From Paenibacillus sp. (GTDB lineage Bacteria > Bacillota > Bacilli > Paenibacillales > NBRC-103111): a stretch of DNA of 64,000 bases. Shown piece by piece: positions 58,760 to 64,000 of this stretch. Location of the stretch: positions 1 through 64,000 of the forward strand of contig JAPSLM010000007.1 in NCBI GenBank assembly GCA_031180825.1. Reading direction: 5' to 3'. A program made the translations under genes and the position numbers. The notes below the pieces were generated by a model. The model made no database searches. It was not told the DNA's origin and was given only the letters and a program-made list of their open reading frames with translations. The first letter of the stretch is position 1, and every line of letters begins with the position of its first letter.

Positions 58760-59850
58760 GACCGGGCTCCTTTCCTGCCCGGGAGAACGTACAGGACTGC
58801 GGGCACCAGGATAAACAGAAACAGCGACGCCAGGCCTAATCGCTCTCCCAGCTTAAACAATTCGTTCGTATCGGCAGGCATGAAGGAGATAAAATAGATG
58901 ACCGCGAGCAGGACGAAGATGACCGCCCGTATATTCACCTTCCAGCTTTGGGCGATTCCAAGCGCTCCGAGATAATAGGACAGCGTAAAGGTAGTAAAGA
59001 TCTGCATGAGCCAGATGACAAGCAGCAGCGTCTCGAAGCGCTCGAAGAAGATCCCCCTGAACTCGAAGCTCCGGAACAGCGAGATGGTCGGCCAGGTCCG
59101 GGTAATCACGCCGTCCACCGATAACGATCCTATGACAATGACGCAGGTGACGACGTAGAAGAACGACGGGATGAGCACCCCGATCAGCACCGCTTTGACC
59201 GCTTTTTCCGGATGCTTCATAAAGGCCGGAACGACGAGCATAATTTCAACGGATGTATAGGCCAACACCGTCGTTTTCAGCCCGCGCAGCACCGGCATGA
59301 TGCCGTGACCCAGTACCGGCCGCATATTGTCGGGCTCGAATACGCTGAGCCCCATGAATGCAATCAGGATCAGAATGACGGTCGTGATCGGAAAGATCAC
59401 CTCGAAGAGCCGGGCGACCGGGTTGATCCCGCCCGTAATCAAATAAACGCCCACCCACATAAAAGCGAACTTAATCGCCCAGTACGGCGTCCCTTCCAGC
59501 AGGAACAGCCGGGTGACCTCCAGCACGGCCCGAACCTGAAAGGAGGCCATTAGAATGAAATATAACGCCGTAAAGAAACTGAGCGCGATCCCCAGCCATT
59601 TGCCGACGAGCAACCGGTTATATTCATAAAAGGTTTGGCCCGGAAAGCGATGGGACAATTTTACAATCATAATTCCAACCAGTACCGTAATCAGTCCGCT
59701 TAGGATGAGCGAAATCCAGACATCGGGCGTTTGCGCCTCCTCTACGGAGGTACGAGGCAGCGTCAGAATGCTTACACCCAGCATATAATTGGAGATTAGC
59801 ACGGCTGCTTGCATGGTTGTGATGCGGTCTTCAGGCAACAAATAAGCCAC
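58756..59850 (-). CDS. GerAB-family spore germination permease
   Basis: This 364-residue membrane protein has ten helices and the GerAB features LPEDRITTMQAAVLISNYML at the start and GLKTTVLAYTSVEIMLVVPA in the middle. It is the first gene of a two-gene B-C operon on the minus strand. It likely forms part of a germinant receptor in the spore inner membrane. The germinant is unknown. Confidence 0.9.
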   Translation of the reverse strand: MAYLLPEDRITTMQAAVLISNYMLGVSILTLPRTSVEEAQTPDVWISLILSGLITVLVGIMIVKLSHRFPGQTFYEYNRLLVGKWLGIALSFFTALYFILMASFQVRAVLEVTRLFLLEGTPYWAIKFAFMWVGVYLITGGINPVARLFEVIFPITTVILILIAFMGLSVFEPDNMRPVLGHGIMPVLRGLKTTVLAYTSVEIMLVVPAFMKHPEKAVKAVLIGVLIPSFFYVVTCVIVIGSLSVDGVITRTWPTISLFRSFEFRGIFFERFETLLLVIWLMQIFTTFTLSYYLGALGIAQSWKVNIRAVIFVLLAVIYFISFMPADTNELFKLGERLGLASLFLFILVPAVLYVLPGRKGARS

Positions 59851-60112
59851 GGCAAGTCCCCTCTTCCTAAGTCATGATGCCTCGTTTGCATCCGAAAAAG
59901 CGTTTGAACACGGTTCCACTTACTTCTCGGGAGTCCATATTATGGTGGACATTCCGTTCCCATGTTATGCAACAACGGCAAACCGGACCTGCCGTTTTCC
60001 AGCTTTCGATAAAATGTAACAAAACTCGGGCAAACCCCGTTGTTTTTGAAGAAAAGGATGTCTATCCTTAAATGGACGATAGTTGCAGAATGCCAGAAAA
60101 CGGGGGAATAAT

Positions 60113-60637
60113 ATGAGCAAACCACGCAATTTTACCGCATGGATCACGGTTTTTTCCATCATCCTTATCGGTGTGATCGCCGCCTTGTTTTTTATGCCGA
60201 AATATGAAGGTACGGTCGGCTTCGACGTAACGCTGCTCCCTTTGCTGAACGCTGTCTTCAATTGCTTTACCTTTGCTTTCTTGCTGCTTTCGCTTTATTT
60301 CGTGAAGAAGAAAAACATCGCGGCCCACCGGAACTTTGTGCTTCTGGCTTTTGTGACCACGGCGTTCTTCCTCGTTTCGTACGTTATTTACCATTTCCTG
60401 ACCGAGCCGACGAAATTCGGGGGCAGCCTCTGGCTTAAATACGTATACTTTTTCGTTCTGATCACCCACGTGCTGCTGGCGATCGTGAACGTCCCCATGG
60501 CCTTAATTACCGTAACCCGGGGCTTCAATATGAAGATCGAATCGCACCGGAGAATCGCCCGGTGGACGATGCCCATTTGGCTGTATGTAAGCTCTACCGG
60601 AGTTCTTGTGTATTTGTTAATCTCGCCTTACTATTAA
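60113..60637 (+). CDS. DUF420 membrane protein (YozB/CtaM-like)
   Basis: This 174-residue protein starts at MSKPRNFTAW behind GGGGGAAT. It has five predicted helices, with VTLLPLLNAVFNCFTFAFLL, KKKNIAAHRNFVLLAFVTTA and a later ESHRRIARWTMPIWLYVSST. The His residues in AAHRNF and ESHRRIARW are typical of DUF420. CtaM of this family is needed to mature heme-copper oxidases in Staphylococcus. No oxidase genes are next to it here. It ends at a terminator. Confidence 0.88.
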   Translation: MSKPRNFTAWITVFSIILIGVIAALFFMPKYEGTVGFDVTLLPLLNAVFNCFTFAFLLLSLYFVKKKNIAAHRNFVLLAFVTTAFFLVSYVIYHFLTEPTKFGGSLWLKYVYFFVLITHVLLAIVNVPMALITVTRGFNMKIESHRRIARWTMPIWLYVSSTGVLVYLLISPYY

Positions 60638-60654
60638 TCGGTCCGGTGAAGCGA

Positions 60655-60700
60655 AAAAAGTCCTTGCCGTACAAAAGCACAAAAGCGGCAGGGATTTTTT
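60655..60700. terminator. Bidirectional intrinsic terminator
   Basis: TCCTTGCCG (60661-60669) pairs with CGGCAGGGA (60685-60693), flanked by A-run and T-run. It separates the DUF420 gene from the sagB-like gene, which converge. Confidence 0.85.
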
Positions 60701-60762
60701 GTATCGCAAGGCGCCCAATGCAGTCGATGGACCGCGAGACAGCAGCTTCCGGCAGCGAAAAA

Positions 60763-60801
60763 AAGACAGCTTGCCCGAATGCTGCTTCGAGCCGCTGTCT
60801 T
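60763..60801 (-). terminator. Intrinsic terminator of the sagB-like gene
   Basis: AAGACAGC (60763-60770) pairs with GCTGTCTT (60794-60801). The minus strand continues TTTTTCGCTG. Confidence 0.8.
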
Positions 60802-60813
60802 CTGACGGTTCTC

Positions 60814-62409
60814 TCAGGAGTATAGCCCGCCCTCCAGCCGGGAGCTGGGTCTGCAGGCTCCGAGAGGCACTTGGATGAGACTGGTAACTCCCTCCGCTTC
60901 CATGCCGTAAATTTGATCGCAATCGGCCGGGTTAAAGCTGAGGAGCGGATGGCCGTTAAGACCGAGAGCGGCCGCCGCGATCAACAGCCGCTGAACGAGC
61001 ATCCCCGCTTCCATCTGCTGAATGCGGTATCCCCGGAAACCGAGCGCCCCGGCATAGTGATTCCTGTCCGAGGCCACATGCAGGCAAAGCGGGATCTGAA
61101 ACAGATTTACATTGCCCATCGTTATTCCCTGCTGCAGCAGCATCCTGTAGTCTCCCGGACGAATCAGCCGCAGCTCGTGGCTCAGCGCATCGTATCGGTA
61201 AGCGCCGTCGGGAATGCCTTCAATTCCATACAAGCAGCCATAGACGGACACCCGCTTCCGGGGCTCGCGACCCGCCCCATCCAAATCGTTCGTATAAAGA
61301 AACGAAGCCGTTGCCTCGTGCAGTAAAGCGGCGGCTTGGCGAGCATCAACCGGGTTAAAAACAAAATCCAAGTGCGGCGAATACCTTTTGCGAACGACCG
61401 CAGCCAGATCAAACGACAGCCTTTGCGGCGGGGGCAGCGCTACCGTCTCCCCTCCACCGGCCATCGTTCCTCCGATATGCGCTTCATCGAGCGAACCGAA
61501 CGATTCCGTTGTCTCCATCGAAGAAGCTTCGTTCATCCGAAGCAGCATCGGGTACTCCGAGGCGCGAAGCGAGCGTACGTAATATTCGTGCCGGATCGCC
61601 GGCAGCGCTGCGCACAATTGTCGGGAGGTCAAGCCCCCGGCTTCCGTTCCGCTGCCTTCGAACCAGCCCTCGGCTGGCTGCAGCGACAAGGGGATGACCG
61701 CATACACGCTCTCTTCCTGTTCGGCAAGGCCAAGTAAATGATTCACGGCCCGATCAAGGAAACGGAAGTATACTCCCGAATGATATCGGAAACGTTTGGC
61801 GGTTTCCAGCAGCTGCCCGATGACCGCGCCGGCGTCCAATCCTTGCAGACGATAGCCAAAGTTGTTGTATTTATAGAAATTTTTCCAGAATACGGTAGAC
61901 ACAAACGCAGCCCCGAAGCAGGACGAAAGGTCGCAGCGGTCCCCCAGCGCCCGGGCCAGATAAGCGTCGAAATCGCCAAGGCGCAGCAAGACGAGGCGAT
62001 GGTGCGCCGTATCGTAATGATAGATGCCGACGGGTATATCGTCCGTTTTCAAGTAGACGTACAATTCGCTCGGGTACAGGGAGCCTCCGGAAGGAGCGAA
62101 TCTTCGGAGCGAGTGGAAGACGTTTGTCTCTCCCTCCAGCCCGCCGTAATCCATGTAAAAGACGGACTGGCACAGCTGTGTAAGCCCGTAAGCATACCAG
62201 AGAAAGTGACCGATATCGCGAATTTCCGGCCTATCCGGCTCAGGTCTTCCTTCCAGGGTCAAGGGCACTTCCGAAGAGAGCGTAAAGGCCGGCAAGCCGC
62301 GGTACAGCTTATAAGCGAGCGGAGCATTGTACCAATCGGGTTCGAAATCCGGCGGCCGGGAATGATCGGGATCGTAATGCAGCTTATGCAAAAAAGACTT
62401 AAGGCTCAC
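60814..62409 (-). CDS. SagB/ThcOx-family dehydrogenase with duplicated domain
   Basis: This 531-residue protein carries two nitroreductase-like SagB domains. The first (about 60-265) has RRFAPSGGSLYPSELYVYL, the classic flavin-site motif, followed by VGIYHYDTAHHRL. The second (about 320-515) repeats the pattern as KRYSPHLDFVF and DGAYRYDALSHEL but lacks the SGG stretch, so it may be structural. SagB enzymes use FMN to oxidise azolines to aromatic azoles in TOMM peptides. The GTG start lies behind GGGAGGGAG, 25 bases behind the YcaO gene. Confidence 0.88.
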   Translation of the reverse strand: MSLKSFLHKLHYDPDHSRPPDFEPDWYNAPLAYKLYRGLPAFTLSSEVPLTLEGRPEPDRPEIRDIGHFLWYAYGLTQLCQSVFYMDYGGLEGETNVFHSLRRFAPSGGSLYPSELYVYLKTDDIPVGIYHYDTAHHRLVLLRLGDFDAYLARALGDRCDLSSCFGAAFVSTVFWKNFYKYNNFGYRLQGLDAGAVIGQLLETAKRFRYHSGVYFRFLDRAVNHLLGLAEQEESVYAVIPLSLQPAEGWFEGSGTEAGGLTSRQLCAALPAIRHEYYVRSLRASEYPMLLRMNEASSMETTESFGSLDEAHIGGTMAGGGETVALPPPQRLSFDLAAVVRKRYSPHLDFVFNPVDARQAAALLHEATASFLYTNDLDGAGREPRKRVSVYGCLYGIEGIPDGAYRYDALSHELRLIRPGDYRMLLQQGITMGNVNLFQIPLCLHVASDRNHYAGALGFRGYRIQQMEAGMLVQRLLIAAAALGLNGHPLLSFNPADCDQIYGMEAEGVTSLIQVPLGACRPSSRLEGGLYS

Positions 62410-62434
62410 TGTGCTCCCTCCCTCTCGCCGTTCC

Positions 62435-64000
62435 TTACGGAAACGGATGGGGATGCGGATTGAGCTGCTCGACCGTGAGCGGCTGTTCCGTATAGCCGAG
62501 CTGCGCCGGAACCTTCAGCACCCGCTCCAGCCCTGTCACACGCGTCAAATGATGACCGAACGTCATCGGCAGCATTCCCGGGATCAGCACTTTGACGCAG
62601 GTTAACCCATTCCGTTTCAGCTCGGGCGAGGTCTGATCGACTACGATCACATCCAGATTCAAAGAGCGGAATTTCTCCAGGATCATCTTCAAGTCGTCGG
62701 CAAGATCCGCATGCAGCGCTTGGGGCGGGAACGCCTCCCGAAACGTCAGCGGAGGGCCGGACTTTTTCCACAAAAAATCCAGACGCTTCTCCGCCTGCGG
62801 CAAGCCGTACAGCAGAGAGTGATGCTCCATCTCTTTCACTTGGAAAGGGTCCTCCGCCATCCGTTCGCTTTCCTGCCGCTTCGATTCGAACCGCTCATCC
62901 AGCGAGAGCATCATGCCCGCCAGCTCGAAGATCGCCCCTTTCAACGCCCGGATCGGATCGAGATGGGCTCCGGCCGCACAGATGAGGTTCATCCCGCGCG
63001 GTTTAAGGTTTTTCGCATAGGTCCAGATGCACGGAATGCCATGCTCCATCGTCGCATCGAACACATGCAGCTCATAACCGGCCACCGCCCTCATCCGGTC
63101 GATCATCATATTCAGTTCGCGGTCCCCGGCGGAATAAGGGTCGACTCGGGAAAGCGGAAGCTGTGCATACCAGGTCAGCAGGAACGAGTCGCGCTCCAGC
63201 ACCTCCATAATGCCGTGGAAAATCGCCTCCTCCATGCTTCCGCCCAAAGCGCATCCGTTGGACGTTTCGTAGACAACGCCGTTGCTGCAGCCGAGGCTGT
63301 AATAAGCGAGAAGCTCCGGTACCAGAATGGAACGATCATGTATGATGGAGCGGCCCCAGACCCAGTCCATTTCACGCTCGGGATCGAACCGCCGGAACGG
63401 AAAATCAGGGCGCGCATACTGCTCTTCCGCGTGGACTCCTACCTCAAGCGGATTTAACGCATGATCGGCGATCTCGCGGTAGCTTTTGCGAATTTTTGTC
63501 CATTTGCCTCGCGGAACTACGCCGCAATGACGCTCCAAGCCTTCCAGTATGGCCGTCAGTTCGCTGTCCGCATAGGAGAGCGTCCGCCCGGAGCTTGGTT
63601 CGTCTCCCGAATAAAACGGAAGATTTACGGTAATATCGGCGAATGGCGACAGACTTTCTTTCATTTTGCCGTTCATGAGCCCGGTCCGGAAATCCAAATA
63701 ATCGCGTGCAAGCACCTGCTTCAGTTCATCGATCGAACGGCAGCGGAAGCTGTCGGGATGGATCTTCGGACTGGACCCAAGCGAGAAATTGGCCAGCTCC
63801 TCCGAATCTTCCGGCAAATCGCCGCAAACCGGACACATCGGATCGTGCAAAAAAAGGTGGCGCGATGTCTTCAAGGTTCTCAGATTCACCAGCAGGATAT
63901 GTTCCTCCAATTGAGGCTGTCCGCCGAGAAGCGCGCGCCGGGCTTCCGCGGCCAGAAGAGTCGCCGCCTGCGTCAGCCCCGTACGGGAAGCCCAGGCGTC
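62435..64000 (-). CDS. YcaO-domain TOMM cyclodehydratase, partial at window edge
   Basis: The frame is open to the window end, so the N-terminus is missing; 521 residues are visible. The left part (about 1-65, with LFLHDPMCPVCGDLPEDSEE) looks like the end of an E1/ThiF-like domain with its CxxC zinc site. The rest is YcaO: LEGLERHCGVVPRGKWTKIR, AYYSLGCSNGVVYETSNGCA, EEAIFHGIMEVLERDSFLLT, and a C-terminal NPHPHPFP that fits the PxPxP catalytic tail. YcaO proteins use ATP to turn Cys, Ser or Thr of a precursor peptide into azolines. It is the fused C/D type and is followed by sagB. Confidence 0.9.
   Translation of the reverse strand, partial: DAWASRTGLTQAATLLAAEARRALLGGQPQLEEHILLVNLRTLKTSRHLFLHDPMCPVCGDLPEDSEELANFSLGSSPKIHPDSFRCRSIDELKQVLARDYLDFRTGLMNGKMKESLSPFADITVNLPFYSGDEPSSGRTLSYADSELTAILEGLERHCGVVPRGKWTKIRKSYREIADHALNPLEVGVHAEEQYARPDFPFRRFDPEREMDWVWGRSIIHDRSILVPELLAYYSLGCSNGVVYETSNGCALGGSMEEAIFHGIMEVLERDSFLLTWYAQLPLSRVDPYSAGDRELNMMIDRMRAVAGYELHVFDATMEHGIPCIWTYAKNLKPRGMNLICAAGAHLDPIRALKGAIFELAGMMLSLDERFESKRQESERMAEDPFQVKEMEHHSLLYGLPQAEKRLDFLWKKSGPPLTFREAFPPQALHADLADDLKMILEKFRSLNLDVIVVDQTSPELKRNGLTCVKVLIPGMLPMTFGHHLTRVTGLERVLKVPAQLGYTEQPLTVEQLNPHPHPFP

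Overview
The window looks like chromosome of a spore-forming, fairly GC-rich Firmicute, most probably a Paenibacillus or a close relative in the Paenibacillaceae. The reasons are a GerA-type germinant receptor operon plus stray GerAB/GerAC genes, a T-box leader, a huge protein anchored by three S-layer homology (SLH) domains, 7-1-7 Fur boxes, class Ib nrdIEF, and strong AGGAGG-type ribosome binding sites. No rRNA, tRNA or CRISPR array was seen.

Layout. 1-3.6 kb: a Cys/Tyr-rich small protein, an AraC/GyrI-like regulator, and a phasin-like/UbiB-kinase pair. 3.6-7.5 kb: a scar, with a frameshifted AraC gene, then an AT-rich decayed integrative element (relaxase tail, intact pnuC-ABATE/CGNR-GNAT cargo, dead serine recombinase), then a broken MFS gene. 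7.5-17.7 kb: efflux pumps (TetL-like, Bcr-like, QacA-like with its MarR repressor), an M23 peptidase, RidA, Dps, an acyltransferase and a PchR-like AraC regulator with a Fur box. 17.8-21.95 kb: a small AT-rich gene and nrdIEF under a cobalamin riboswitch. 22.2-29.7 kb: a QueG-like/SCP2 fusion with TetR, arylamine N-acetyltransferase, an SDR, and a type 2 isoleucyl-tRNA synthetase under a T-box. 29.7-34.2 kb: an operon of an aminoglycoside-phosphotransferase-like kinase, an ankyrin/DUF4274 protein and SUKH (SMI1/KNR4) proteins, the last interrupted by two in-frame stops. 34.3-39.3 kb: an HmoA-like heme monooxygenase with a Fur box, a lone GerAB, and glycan genes (GT-D, nucleotide-sugar dehydrogenase, GT2). 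39.4-44.7 kb: a five-gene germinant receptor operon. 45-47.3 kb: a Zn-ribbon protein, a bioB relic and an amino acid permease with an attenuator-like leader. 47.6-57.3 kb: the giant SLH protein, a Fur-controlled siderophore-binding lipoprotein, and a GH8 chitosanase/glucanase. 57.5-60.6 kb: a GerAC/GerAB pair and a DUF420 protein. 60.8-64 kb: a SagB-like dehydrogenase and a YcaO cyclodehydratase, the start of an azoline/azole peptide (TOMM) cluster that runs off the right edge.

The most promising leads are the TOMM cluster, the B12 riboswitch over a B12-independent ribonucleotide reductase, the SUKH immunity-like operon with its interrupted double-SUKH gene, the decayed element with intact cargo, the short attenuator before the permease, and the giant SLH protein with a second, degenerate phosphodiesterase-like domain. 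All identifications rest on reading the translated sequences by eye; no database search was run.
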